Numbered from the stretch's first letter, positions 6,823 through 15,920 are shown. The stretch: 20,128 nucleotides of DNA from CAISGS01 sp044346445 (GCA_044346445.1 JBIIZD010000051.1:1-20128), one strand, 5' to 3'. Translations and numbers: made by a program. Notes: generated from the sequence alone by a model not told the origin.

Positions 6823-9800
6823 ATGGCGCAATCATTTACCGGCAAAAAGCGGATCCGGAAGTCTTTCGGTCGCATTCCTGAAGCCGTGACCATGCCGAAC
6901 CTGATCGAGGTTCAACGCTCTTCCTACGAACAATTCCTTCAGCGCGAAGTCCGCCCAGCGGACCGCCGCGACGAAGGCATTGAGGCCGTGTTCAAATCGG
7001 TGTTCCCGATCAAGGACTTTAACGAGCGCGCCGTGCTCGAATATGTGTCCTATGAGTTTGAGCCGCCCAAATACGACATGGAAGAGTGCACCCAGCGCGA
7101 CATGACCTATGCCGCGCCGCTTAAGGTGAAGTTGCGCCTGATTGTCTTTGAATCGGATGAAGAAACCGGCGCACGCTCGGTCAAGGATATTAAAGAACAA
7201 GACGTCTATATGGGCGATATTCCGCTCATGACGAACAAGGGCACCTTTATCGTCAATGGCACGGAGCGGGTTATCGTCTCGCAAATGCACCGTTCGCCCG
7301 GCGTGTTTTTCGACCACGATAAGGGCAAGTCACATTCCTCTGGCAAGCTGTTGTTTGCGGCTCGGATCATTCCTTATCGCGGCTCCTGGCTCGATTTTGA
7401 ATTCGATGCCAAGGATGTGGTCTATGTGCGTATCGACCGCCGCCGCAAGCTGCCTGCGACCACCTTCCTCTATGCGCTGGGCATGGACGGCGAAGAAATC
7501 CTCACCACCTTCTATGATGTCGTGCCTTATGAAAAGCGCGATGGCGGTTGGGCCACGCCCTATAAGCCAGAGCGCTGGCGCGGTGTGAAGCCAGAATTTG
7601 CCCTGGTCGATGCCGATACGGGCGAAGAGATTGCGCCCGCTGGTCAAAAGATCAGCGCCCGCGCGGCCAAGAAGTTTGCTGATGGCGGGGTCAAGACCCT
7701 ACTTCTGGCCCCAGACGCCCTGGTCACGCGTTATCTGGCCCGCGACGCGGTCAATTACGAGACCGGCGAAATCTATGCCGAGGCGGGCGACGAGCTGGAC
7801 GCGGTTGCGATCGAGACGCTTGCCGAACAAGGCTTTACCACGATTGATGTGCTCGACATCGACCATGTCACGGTTGGGGCCTATATGCGCAACACCCTGC
7901 GCGTGGACAAGAACTCGGCCCGCGAAGATGCCCTGTTCGACATTTACCGCGTCATGCGTCCCGGCGAGCCACCGACCGTGGAAGCGGCCGAGACCATGTT
8001 CAAGAGCCTGTTCTTTGACTCCGAGCGCTATGACCTGTCGGCGGTTGGCCGGGTCAAGATGAATATGCGCCTGGAACAAGACGCTTCCGACGAGATGCGG
8101 GTCCTGCGCAAGGAAGACGTGCTGGCCGTGCTTCAGACCCTGGTTGGCCTGCGCGATGGTCGCGGCGAAATCGACGATATCGATAATCTGGGCAATCGCC
8201 GGGTGCGTTCGGTCGGCGAACTGTTGGAAAACCAGTACCGGGTTGGCCTGCTGCGCATGGAGCGGGCGATCAAGGAGCGTATGTCCAGCGTCGATATCGA
8301 CACGGTCATGCCGCACGACCTGATCAATGCCAAGCCAGCAGCGGCGGCGGTGCGTGAATTCTTCGGCTCCTCGCAGCTGTCGCAATTCATGGACCAGACC
8401 AATCCCCTGTCCGAGATTACCCATAAGCGCCGCCTGTCGGCACTTGGCCCAGGCGGTCTGACGCGTGAGCGGGCTGGCTTCGAAGTGCGCGACGTGCACC
8501 CAACCCATTATGGCCGCATCTGCCCGATTGAAACGCCAGAAGGCCCCAATATTGGTCTGATCAATTCGCTGGCGACCCATGCTGTGGTCAATAAGTACGG
8601 CTTTATCGAAAGCCCTTATCGCCAGGTGATCAATGGCGTGGCGGGCGAGACTGTCACCTATATGTCGGCCATGGAAGAGTCCAAGCACGTCATCGCCCAG
8701 GCGAATGTCAAGCTGGACGCTACGGGCGCGATCATCGAGGATCTCGTGCCTTGCCGGATCAATGGCGATGTGAGCCTGACCTCGCGCGACATGGTCACCT
8801 ATATGGATGTGTCGCCCAAGCAGGTGGTGTCGGTGGCTGCGGCCCTGATCCCGTTCTTGGAAAACGATGACGCCAATCGCGCCTTGATGGGCTCGAACAT
8901 GCAACGTCAGGCCGTGCCTCTGGTGCAGTCCGATGCGCCCCTGGTCGGGACCGGCATGGAAGGCATTGTGGCCCGCGATTCCGGCGCCACCGTGGTTGCG
9001 CGTCGCCCCGGCATTGTCGAACAGATCGATGGTACGCGTATCGTTATCCGCGCCACCGAGGAAACCGATCCAAACAAGCCCGGCGTCGATATCTATCGTC
9101 TGTCCAAGTTCCAGCGCTCGAACCAAAACACCTGTATCAATCAGCGCCCATTGGTGCGGGTCGGCGACCGGATCGTGGCTGGCGATATTATTGCCGACGG
9201 TCCCTCGACCGATCTGGGCGAGCTGGCTTTGGGGCGCAATGCCCTGGTCGCCTTCATGCCTTGGAATGGCTATAATTTCGAAGACTCCATCTTGATTTCC
9301 GAACGCATTGTGCGCGATGACGTCTTTACCTCGATCCATATCGAGGAATTTGAAGTCATGGCCCGCGATACAAAGTTGGGCCCCGAAGAAATCACCCGCG
9401 ACATCCCCAATGTCGGTGAAGAAGCTCTGCGCAATCTCGATGAAGCCGGGATTGTGGCCATTGGTGCAGAAGTCCTGCCGGGCGATATTCTGGTCGGTAA
9501 GGTCACGCCCAAGGGCGAAAGCCCAATGACGCCAGAAGAAAAGCTGCTGCGCGCCATCTTTGGTGAAAAGGCCTCGGATGTGCGTGACACCTCCATGCGC
9601 CTGCCGCCAGGGGTTGCCGGCACCATCGTCGAGGTGCGGGTCTTTAATCGTCACGGCGTTGAAAAAGACGAGCGCGCCATGGCCATTGAGCGCCAGGAAA
9701 TCGACCGTCTGGGCAAGGACCGCGACGACGAGTTTGCGATCCTGAACCGCAATATCAGCGGCCGTCTCTATGAGCTGTTTATCGGCAAGGTCGCGGTTTC

Positions 9801-10896
9801 GGGCCCCAAGGGTCTGGGACGCGGTGAGATCACGGCTGAAAAGCTGGCGGAAATCTCGCCTGGCCTTTGGTGGCAGATTGCGCTCGAAGACGAAAAGGCC
9901 ATGGCTGAGCTGGAAGCCATGCGCGCCCAGTTCGACGCGGCCCGTAAGCGTCTCGATAGCCGCTTTGAAGACAAGGTCGACAAGCTGCAACGCGGCGACG
10001 AATTGCCGCCCGGTGTGATGAAGATGGTCAAGGTGTTCGTGGCCGTGAAGCGCAAGCTTCAGCCCGGGGACAAGATGGCCGGTCGTCACGGCAATAAGGG
10101 GGTTATCTCCAAGATCCTGCCGATCGAGGACATGCCCTATCTGGAAGACGGTACAGCGGTTGACGTGGTGCTCAATCCTCTGGGCGTGCCATCGCGGATG
10201 AATGTCGGTCAGATCTTTGAAACCCATCTGGGTTGGGCCTCGGCCGGTCTTGGCAAGCAGATTGCCAACCTGTTGGAAGCCTGGCGCAATGGCGGTCAGC
10301 GCGAAATGCTGGTTAATCGTCTGCGCGAAATCTATGGCCCCGACGAGGAATTGCCAGAAACGGATTCAGAGCTGGTCGAACTGGCCCGCAACCTGTCCAA
10401 GGGCGTTCCCTTTGCAACCCCCGTATTTGACGGTGCGCGCATTGAAGACATTGAGGATCATCTGGAATGGGCCGGTCTCAACCGCTCGGGCCAGTCCATC
10501 CTTTATGATGGCCAGACCGGTGATCAGTTCAAGCGTCCGGTGACTGTGGGCTATATCTATATGCTCAAGCTGCACCACCTTGTTGATGACAAGATCCATG
10601 CCCGCTCGATTGGCCCCTACAGCCTGGTCACCCAGCAGCCCTTGGGCGGCAAGGCCCAGTTTGGTGGTCAAAGGTTCGGGGAAATGGAGGTCTGGGCGCT
10701 GGAAGCCTATGGCGCCGCCTATACCCTGCAGGAAATGCTGACGGTCAAGTCTGATGACGTGGCCGGTCGGACCAAGGTCTATGAATCCATCGTCCGTGGG
10801 GACGATACGTTCGAGGCCGGTATTCCGGAAAGCTTCAATGTTCTGGTCAAGGAAATGCGATCCCTTGGCCTCAATGTTGAGCTGGAAAACAGCTAG
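6823..10896 (+). CDS. rpoB: RNA polymerase beta subunit
   Basis: This is a full-length beta subunit of 1357 residues, close to the usual alphaproteobacterial size. It forms one side of the RNA polymerase cleft, part of the active site and the rifampicin pocket. The N-terminus has KRIRKSFGRI and IEVQRSSYEQFL. The rifampicin cluster GSSQLSQFMDQTNPLSEITH starts at residue 515; Asp524, His534 and Ser539 correspond to E. coli 516, 526 and 531 and are all the sensitive type. GRICPIETPEGPNIGLI follows, then KLQPGDKMAGRHGNKGVIS near the active centre, and the C-terminal FGGQRFGEMEVWALEAYGA clamp anchor. It ends with TAG. It is not preceded by rplJ-rplL as in most proteobacteria, but by argC. A 120-bp spacer with a hairpin separates it from rpoC. 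Confidence 0.99.
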   Translation: MAQSFTGKKRIRKSFGRIPEAVTMPNLIEVQRSSYEQFLQREVRPADRRDEGIEAVFKSVFPIKDFNERAVLEYVSYEFEPPKYDMEECTQRDMTYAAPLKVKLRLIVFESDEETGARSVKDIKEQDVYMGDIPLMTNKGTFIVNGTERVIVSQMHRSPGVFFDHDKGKSHSSGKLLFAARIIPYRGSWLDFEFDAKDVVYVRIDRRRKLPATTFLYALGMDGEEILTTFYDVVPYEKRDGGWATPYKPERWRGVKPEFALVDADTGEEIAPAGQKISARAAKKFADGGVKTLLLAPDALVTRYLARDAVNYETGEIYAEAGDELDAVAIETLAEQGFTTIDVLDIDHVTVGAYMRNTLRVDKNSAREDALFDIYRVMRPGEPPTVEAAETMFKSLFFDSERYDLSAVGRVKMNMRLEQDASDEMRVLRKEDVLAVLQTLVGLRDGRGEIDDIDNLGNRRVRSVGELLENQYRVGLLRMERAIKERMSSVDIDTVMPHDLINAKPAAAAVREFFGSSQLSQFMDQTNPLSEITHKRRLSALGPGGLTRERAGFEVRDVHPTHYGRICPIETPEGPNIGLINSLATHAVVNKYGFIESPYRQVINGVAGETVTYMSAMEESKHVIAQANVKLDATGAIIEDLVPCRINGDVSLTSRDMVTYMDVSPKQVVSVAAALIPFLENDDANRALMGSNMQRQAVPLVQSDAPLVGTGMEGIVARDSGATVVARRPGIVEQIDGTRIVIRATEETDPNKPGVDIYRLSKFQRSNQNTCINQRPLVRVGDRIVAGDIIADGPSTDLGELALGRNALVAFMPWNGYNFEDSILISERIVRDDVFTSIHIEEFEVMARDTKLGPEEITRDIPNVGEEALRNLDEAGIVAIGAEVLPGDILVGKVTPKGESPMTPEEKLLRAIFGEKASDVRDTSMRLPPGVAGTIVEVRVFNRHGVEKDERAMAIERQEIDRLGKDRDDEFAILNRNISGRLYELFIGKVAVSGPKGLGRGEITAEKLAEISPGLWWQIALEDEKAMAELEAMRAQFDAARKRLDSRFEDKVDKLQRGDELPPGVMKMVKVFVAVKRKLQPGDKMAGRHGNKGVISKILPIEDMPYLEDGTAVDVVLNPLGVPSRMNVGQIFETHLGWASAGLGKQIANLLEAWRNGGQREMLVNRLREIYGPDEELPETDSELVELARNLSKGVPFATPVFDGARIEDIEDHLEWAGLNRSGQSILYDGQTGDQFKRPVTVGYIYMLKLHHLVDDKIHARSIGPYSLVTQQPLGGKAQFGGQRFGEMEVWALEAYGAAYTLQEMLTVKSDDVAGRTKVYESIVRGDDTFEAGIPESFNVLVKEMRSLGLNVELENS

Positions 10897-10917
10897 ATCT
10901 GAACGCCCAATACGGCC

Positions 10918-10949
10918 TTTCTCCTGTCCCCATAGCGGGGCAGGGGAAG
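10918..10949 (+). other. Hairpin in the rpoB-rpoC spacer
   Basis: TTTCTCCTG-T-CCCC pairs with GGGGCAGGGGAAG through about 12 base pairs with one bulged T and an ATAGC loop. No T run follows, so it is not a simple terminator; it could be an RNase processing site, an mRNA stabiliser or a decayed palindromic repeat. The rest of the 120-bp spacer (10897-11016) shows nothing else clear. Confidence 0.5.
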
Positions 10950-11016
10950 GTCCCGCCAAATTCCAAGGGCCTACGGGCCTGACGGGTCAAGCACCCGATT
11001 ACGAAATGGAAGTCCG

Positions 11017-14000
11017 ATGAACCAGGAAATCCTGAACATCTTCAACCCGGTGGCAACCGCCCCGACCTTTGACCAGATCCGCATCTCGCTGGCCTCGCCC
11101 GAGAAGATCCGCTCCTGGTCGTTCGGCGAGATCAAGAAGCCGGAAACCATAAATTACCGCACCTTCAAGCCTGAGCGTGACGGCCTGTTCTGCGCGCGTA
11201 TCTTTGGTCCAACCAAGGATTATGAATGCCTGTGCGGCAAGTATAAGCGCATGAAATACAAGGGCATTATTTGCGAAAAGTGCGGCGTTGAAGTCACGCT
11301 GGCTCGGGTTCGGCGCGAGCGCATGGGCCATATTGAGCTGGCCAGCCCTGTTGCCCATATCTGGTTCCTGAAGTCCCTGCCCAGCCGCATCGCCATGATG
11401 CTGGACATGCCGCTCAAGGATATCGAGCGGGTCCTTTATTTCGAATACTATATCGTCACCGAGCCTGGCCTGACGCCTTTGAAGCAGCACCAGCTGCTGT
11501 CCGAAGACGATTTTGCGCGTAGCCAGGACGAATACGGCGATGACAGCTTTACCGCTGAAATCGGTGCAGAAGCGATCCGTGGCCTATTGATGGCCATTGA
11601 TCTGCACAAGGAAGCCGAGCGCCTGCGCGAAGAGCTGGCCGGTACGCCTTCGGAAATGAAGCAGAAAAAGGCTTCCAAACGTCTTAAGATTCTTGAGGCC
11701 TTTATCGAGAGCGGCAATAAGCCCGAATGGATGATCCTGACCGTTGTACCGGTCATCCCGCCAGAATTGCGCCCGCTGGTGCCTCTGGATGGTGGCCGCT
11801 TTGCGACCTCGGATCTGAACGATCTCTATCGCCGGGTGATCAACCGCAATAACCGCCTCAAACGCCTGATGGAGCTGCGGGCCCCTGACATCATCATCCG
11901 CAACGAAAAGCGGATGCTGCAGGAGGCCGTTGACGCCCTGTTTGACAATGGCCGTCGTGGCCGGGTCATTACCGGTGCCAATAAGCGCCCGCTCAAGTCG
12001 CTCGCCGATATGCTCAAGGGCAAGCAGGGCCGGTTCCGTCAGAACCTGCTCGGCAAGCGCGTCGACTATTCGGGCCGTTCGGTCATCGTGGTGGGTCCTG
12101 AGCTAAAGCTGCATGAGTGCGGCCTGCCCAAAAAGATGGCGCTGGAGCTGTTCAAGCCCTTCATCTATGCGCGGCTTGACGCCAAGGGCCTGTCGGGCAC
12201 GGTCAAGCAGTCCAAGCGTATGGTCGAGCGCGAGCAACCCGCCGTCTGGGACGTGCTGGAAGAAGTGATCCGCGAACACCCGGTCATGCTCAACCGCGCC
12301 CCGACCCTGCACCGTCTGGGCATTCAGGCGTTTGAGCCCAAGCTTATCGAGGGCAAGGCGATCCAGCTGCACCCGCTGGTCTGCGCCGCGTTCAATGCCG
12401 ACTTCGATGGTGACCAGATGGCTGTGCACGTGCCGCTGTCGCTGGAAGCCCAGCTCGAAGCGCGCGTCCTGATGATGTCGACCAACAACATCCTGTCGCC
12501 CGCCAATGGTCGCCCGATCATTGTGCCGTCGCAGGATATTGTTCTGGGCCTCTATTACCTGTCCCTGTCCAAGGAAAACGAGCCCGGTCAAGGCAAGCTG
12601 TTTGCCGATCTGGGCGAGATCGAGGCGGCTCTTGATGCCGGGGTTGTCACCCTGCACTCCAAGATCAAGGCGCGCTTTAGCGAAATGACCCCGGATGGCA
12701 AGATTACCCGCAAGGTGATCGACACCACGCCTGGCCGCATGAAGCTGGCCGCGCTTCTGCCACAGAACGTCAATGTCGGTCACCGACTGGTCGAAAAGGC
12801 CCTGACCAAGAAGGAGATCGGCAATCTGATCGACACGGTCTATCGCCACTGCGGTCAGAAGGCGACGGTCATTTTTGCCGACCAGATCATGGGTCTGGGC
12901 TTTAAGGAAGCGGCCAAGGCTGGCATCTCGTTTGGTAAGGACGATATCGTTATTCCCGAGCGTAAAAAGGTTCTGGTCGCCGAGACCCGCACCCTGGTCG
13001 AGGAATATGAGCAGCAATATGCCGATGGTCTGATCACCAAGGGTGAGAAGTATAATAAGGTGGTTGACGCCTGGGCCAAGTCTACCGACCGGGTGGCTGA
13101 TGCCATGATGGACGAGCTAAAGGCGGTTCATATCGGCCCTGATGGCCGCGAGCTGGAAATCAACTCCATCTATATGATGGCCAATTCCGGTGCCCGTGGT
13201 TCGCAGGCCCAGATGAAGCAGCTTGGCGGTATGCGCGGCCTGATGGCCAAGCCGTCGGGTGAGATCATTGAGACCCCGATCATCTCGAACTTTAAAGAAG
13301 GCCTGACGGTTCTGGAGTATTTCAACTCCACCCACGGCGCGCGTAAGGGTCTGGCTGATACGGCGCTCAAGACCGCAAACTCCGGCTATCTGACCCGTCG
13401 TCTGGTCGATGTGGCGCAAGACTGCATCATTGTCGAAGAAGATTGCGGCACCACGCGCGGCATTACGCTGAAGGCCGTGGTTGAAGGCGGTGATACGCTC
13501 GTGTCGCTTGGCCTGCGGGTTCTGGGCCGGGCTGCGGCCGAAGACATCCGCGATCCGGGCACGAATGAGGTCATTATTCCGGCCGATACCTATCTGGACG
13601 AAAACATGTGCGACCTGATCGAGGCCGCCGGTGTTCAGTCGGTCAAGGTGCGCTCGGTCCTGACCTGTGAGGCCAAGATCGGCACCTGCGCGACCTGCTA
13701 TGGCCGCGATCTGGCCCGTGGCACCCGCGTTAACATCGGTGAAGCAGTCGGCGTTATTGCCGCCCAATCCATCGGTGAGCCGGGCACTCAGCTGACCATG
13801 CGCACCTTCCACATTGGCGGTACCGCCCAGGTGGCCGAGCAGTCCTTCTTCGAAGCGACCAATGACGGTACGGTTAAGTTTGTCGGCGGCGCGACGGTGA
13901 CGTCACGCGAAGGCGATCTGATTGTCATGAGCCGCAACATGCTCATCGTCCTACAGGTCGATGGCAAGGACCGGGAAACCTATAAGCCCCCTTATGGCGC

Positions 14001-15204
14001 GCGTCTGCGGGTCAAGGATGGCGAGGCGACCAAGCGTGGCCAGCGTCTGGCCGATTGGGACCCCTATACCACCCCGATCATCACCGAAGTCGCGGGCCGT
14101 GCCCGTTATGAGGACCTGGTCGACGGCCTGTCCGTGCGTGAAGAAGCCGATGAAGCCACCGGCATCTCCAACAAGACGGTTGCCGACTGGCGCGCCAGCC
14201 CGCGCGGTTCGGACCTGCGTCCGGCCATGGCGGTCATCGATAAGGAAGGCGCCTATATGCGCCTGTCCAATGGCGGTGAAGCGCGTTACCAACTGCCTGT
14301 GGGCGCCGTGCTCTCGGTCGGTGATGGTGACGAGGTCCTGCCCGGCGACGTCATGGCGCGTCTGCCAACCGAAAGCGCCAAGACCCGCGACATTACCGGG
14401 GGTCTGCCGCGCGTTGCCGAACTGTTCGAAGCCCGTCGACCCAAGGACTGCGCCGTCATTGCCGAAATGGATGGCCGCGTCGAATTTGGCCGCGACTATA
14501 AGAACAAGCGCCGGATCAAGATCACGCCAGAGGATGGCGGCGATCCCGTCGAGTTCCTGATCCCTAAGGGCAAGCATATTGCCGTACACGATGGCGATAC
14601 CATCCATAAGGGTGAGTATCTGATCGACGGCAATCCCGATCCGCACGACATCCTGCGCATCCTCGGCATTGAGGCCCTGGCCGAATTCCTGGTCGATGAA
14701 ATTCAAGAGGTCTATCGTCTGCAAGGCGTGCCGATCAATGACAAGCATATCGAGGTCATTGTCCGGCAAATGCTGCAAAAGGTCGAAATCCTTGAGCCCG
14801 GCGATACCGGCCTGATCAAGGGCGATCATCTGGACAAGCCCGACTTTGACGAAGAAAACGCCAAGGCCGAGGCCCGCGGTGGCCGTCCCGCCATCACCCA
14901 GCCCGTCCTCTTGGGCATCACCAAGGCCAGCCTGCAGACCCGCAGCTTTATCTCCGCGGCGTCCTTCCAGGAAACCACTCGCGTCCTCACCGACGCCTCT
15001 GTGCATGGCAAGACCGATACGCTCGAAGGCCTGAAGGAAAACGTGATCGTTGGCCGCCTGATCCCAGCGGGTACCGGCTCTTATCTGCGCGGCCTGCAAC
15101 GCATCGCCGCCAAGCGCGACGAGCAACTGACCCAAAGCCGCGAAGAAGCCATCGAGCCCTTGCCCGACATCATCGCGATCGAGGCGAGTGCCGAACTGGC
15201 CTAA
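11017..15204 (+). CDS. rpoC: RNA polymerase beta' subunit
   Basis: This is the 1395-residue beta' subunit, full length, carrying the catalytic magnesium site. NADFDGD lies at residues 460-466, with Asp462, Asp464 and Asp466 as ligands. The first zinc site is Cys71, Cys73, Cys86 and Cys89 (CLCGKYK and CEKCG); the second is Cys810, Cys884, Cys891 and Cys894. Also visible are the rudder/lid region around residue 250-330, LNRAPTLHRLGIQAFEP before the catalytic loop, the bridge-helix and trigger-loop region (SGARGSQAQMKQLGGMRGLM, IGEPGTQLTMRTFHIGG), and a C-terminus ending in SAELA. GGAAG at 11008-11012 is the ribosome binding site. It is cotranscribed with rpoB and ends at a strong terminator. 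Confidence 0.99.
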   Translation: MNQEILNIFNPVATAPTFDQIRISLASPEKIRSWSFGEIKKPETINYRTFKPERDGLFCARIFGPTKDYECLCGKYKRMKYKGIICEKCGVEVTLARVRRERMGHIELASPVAHIWFLKSLPSRIAMMLDMPLKDIERVLYFEYYIVTEPGLTPLKQHQLLSEDDFARSQDEYGDDSFTAEIGAEAIRGLLMAIDLHKEAERLREELAGTPSEMKQKKASKRLKILEAFIESGNKPEWMILTVVPVIPPELRPLVPLDGGRFATSDLNDLYRRVINRNNRLKRLMELRAPDIIIRNEKRMLQEAVDALFDNGRRGRVITGANKRPLKSLADMLKGKQGRFRQNLLGKRVDYSGRSVIVVGPELKLHECGLPKKMALELFKPFIYARLDAKGLSGTVKQSKRMVEREQPAVWDVLEEVIREHPVMLNRAPTLHRLGIQAFEPKLIEGKAIQLHPLVCAAFNADFDGDQMAVHVPLSLEAQLEARVLMMSTNNILSPANGRPIIVPSQDIVLGLYYLSLSKENEPGQGKLFADLGEIEAALDAGVVTLHSKIKARFSEMTPDGKITRKVIDTTPGRMKLAALLPQNVNVGHRLVEKALTKKEIGNLIDTVYRHCGQKATVIFADQIMGLGFKEAAKAGISFGKDDIVIPERKKVLVAETRTLVEEYEQQYADGLITKGEKYNKVVDAWAKSTDRVADAMMDELKAVHIGPDGRELEINSIYMMANSGARGSQAQMKQLGGMRGLMAKPSGEIIETPIISNFKEGLTVLEYFNSTHGARKGLADTALKTANSGYLTRRLVDVAQDCIIVEEDCGTTRGITLKAVVEGGDTLVSLGLRVLGRAAAEDIRDPGTNEVIIPADTYLDENMCDLIEAAGVQSVKVRSVLTCEAKIGTCATCYGRDLARGTRVNIGEAVGVIAAQSIGEPGTQLTMRTFHIGGTAQVAEQSFFEATNDGTVKFVGGATVTSREGDLIVMSRNMLIVLQVDGKDRETYKPPYGARLRVKDGEATKRGQRLADWDPYTTPIITEVAGRARYEDLVDGLSVREEADEATGISNKTVADWRASPRGSDLRPAMAVIDKEGAYMRLSNGGEARYQLPVGAVLSVGDGDEVLPGDVMARLPTESAKTRDITGGLPRVAELFEARRPKDCAVIAEMDGRVEFGRDYKNKRRIKITPEDGGDPVEFLIPKGKHIAVHDGDTIHKGEYLIDGNPDPHDILRILGIEALAEFLVDEIQEVYRLQGVPINDKHIEVIVRQMLQKVEILEPGDTGLIKGDHLDKPDFDEENAKAEARGGRPAITQPVLLGITKASLQTRSFISAASFQETTRVLTDASVHGKTDTLEGLKENVIVGRLIPAGTGSYLRGLQRIAAKRDEQLTQSREEAIEPLPDIIAIEASAELA

Positions 15205-15234
15205 AGGCTGGCAAGGTTGGCAAGCAAATAACAG

Positions 15235-15269
15235 ACGGCCCCGGCGCAATCCGGGGCCGTTTTGTTTTT
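15235..15269 (+). terminator. Rho-independent terminator of rpoBC
   Basis: A perfect 10-bp stem, ACGGCCCCGG with CCGGGGCCGT, surrounds a CGCAAT loop and is followed by TTTGTTTTT. It lies 30 bases after the rpoC stop and closes the rpoBC operon; the accessory segment begins beyond it. Confidence 0.93.
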
Positions 15270-15278
15270 GTGTTCAGT

Positions 15279-15325
15279 CCTCCTGCCTTCGGGGGGAGGG
15301 GGACCCCGAAGCGGCGGAGGGGGCC
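15279..15325 (+). repeat. Right-half copy of 107-bp palindromic repeat (family 2)
   Basis: This aligns with the right half of the family 2 repeats at 16132 and 16386: CCTCC, a G-run, GGGGGACC, CGAAGCGG and GGAGGGGG in the same order and orientation. The left half is missing. A spacer of 27 bases leads to the first family 1 repeat. Confidence 0.7.
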
Positions 15326-15352
15326 AGTACCGGCCTCAGCCCCGGCCCCCAT

Positions 15353-15454
15353 CCGCCTTCCCCGCGCAGTCCCCGCCTTCGCGGGGAGGGACCCAGACCG
15401 TTTCGTGCGACCTGTAATCCACCCACTGGATCCCCGCCTTCGCGGGGAAGGCGG
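15353..15454 (+). repeat. Family 1 palindromic repeat, copy 1
   Basis: This is a 102-bp element with 13-bp perfect terminal inverted repeats (CCGCCTTCCCCGC / GCGGGGAAGGCGG). Inside are two hairpins of the CCCCGC-CTTC-GCGGGG type separated by a conserved core containing GACCCAGACC, CTGTAATCC and ACTGGATC. Its first 45 bases from 15360 match copy 3 (16279-16323) exactly. Such paired-hairpin intergenic repeats are common in Caulobacterales-type genomes; none encodes protein. Confidence 0.85.
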
Positions 15455-15502
15455 TGGAGGGCAATGGTTCTGCCTTGACACGCTCACCGAGTAGGATTTG
15501 TT

Positions 15503-15637
15503 ATGACGGCTATGGTTATGGACGTCCGCGATTTGACGGGCGAGGAGTTGGAGTATGTGAGTGGGGGCATCGCGCCCGTCGTTGTTGTGGCTGCATTAGC
15601 GCTAGCGGGAGTGGTAGTATCATTTGTCGCATCGTGA
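15503..15637 (+). CDS. Double-glycine leader peptide, bacteriocin/microcin-like precursor
   Basis: A 44-residue peptide starts at ATG 15503, six bases after AGGA (15493-15496); in-frame ATGs at 15512 and 15518 are alternatives. Residues 11-22 read LTGEELEYVSGG, a textbook double-glycine leader: Leu at -12, Thr at -11, Glu at -8, Leu at -7, Val at -4 and Gly-Gly at -2/-1. Such leaders are removed by C39-peptidase ABC exporters. The 22-residue core after GG is almost wholly hydrophobic (IAPVVVV, ALALAG, VVVSFVAS) and could span a membrane. The stop is TGA 15635-15637; the frame then continues for 27 more codons with a tail resembling the next gene. No exporter or modifying enzyme lies nearby. 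Leader identity is well supported; an antimicrobial role is inference. Confidence 0.72.
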   Translation: MTAMVMDVRDLTGEELEYVSGGIAPVVVVAALALAGVVVSFVAS

Positions 15638-15721
15638 CTCAGTTCTGCAAGGAAAGATGATTGCACTACGGCGACAGAAACTAAGAATGGCAAAACAACC
15701 AGGGCCACAAATAGCACTTAA
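15638..15721 (+). pseudogene. In-frame tail after the TGA of the GG-leader gene
   Basis: The 27 codons after TGA 15635-15637 stay open to TAA 15719-15721 and encode LSSARKDDCTTATETKNGKT plus seven residues. Lys-Asp-Asp-Cys-Thr-Thr also occurs in the next gene (SKDDCTTTTT), directly after a hydrophobic span in both. Over these 24 bases the two differ mainly at third positions (GAT/GAC twice, ACT/ACA), which suggests both frames have been translated. The natural product may therefore once have been, or may still be, 71-72 residues. Alternatives are a real early stop with a decaying tail, or a base error at the TGA. Confidence 0.5.
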
Positions 15722-15737
15722 ACTATAGGGGGATCAT

Positions 15738-15920
15738 ATGAAGCAAATCGAAAAATTTTCGAACAATTTTACTGTATTAGTGTATAGTGGTTCAATAATT
15801 TTCATTTTTTTGGTTGTCGTCGCATCCTATTATTTTATTACTCTAAGCAAAGACGACTGCACAACGACCACCACCAGATATGCTGATGGTCGGGTCGTTT
15901 CCGAGCGAATTTGTGAATAG
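15738..15920 (+). CDS. Small single-span membrane peptide, AT-rich
   Basis: This 60-residue product has a very strong AGGGGGA ribosome binding site (15727-15733) four bases before its ATG. It has a short N-terminal part (MKQIEKFSNNFTVLVYSGS), one hydrophobic span at about 13-36, and a polar tail SKDDCTTTTTRYADGRVVSERICE-like in composition with Cys41 and Cys59, which could form a disulfide outside the membrane. It lacks a double-glycine leader. Base composition is clearly more AT-rich than the surrounding genes, a sign of foreign origin. It lies 100 bases after the GG-leader gene and shares the KDDCTT tail motif with the frame trailing that gene. It could be a partner peptide, an immunity protein or a diverged paralogue; none of these is proven. 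Confidence 0.6.
   Translation: MKQIEKFSNNFTVLVYSGSIIFIFLVVVASYYFITLSKDDCTTTTTRYADGRVVSERICE

Noticed and set aside
7699..10227. An 842-codon reverse-strand open frame opposite rpoB, with similar ones opposite rpoC (13951-15249) and rplM-rpsI (3849-4862)
   Set aside because: They mirror strongly biased GC-rich codon use of real genes on the other strand, have no ribosome binding sites or recognisable domains, and the forward genes are certain.
15635..15637. TGA as a selenocysteine codon
   Set aside because: No selenocysteine insertion hairpin is evident after it and the context does not resemble a selenoprotein; read-through remains open for other reasons.
15657..15728. A 23-codon frame starting ATG 15657 behind AAGGAAAG
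   Set aside because: It is in another frame from the KDDC tail, its product has no conserved features, and the third-position pattern supports the tail frame instead.
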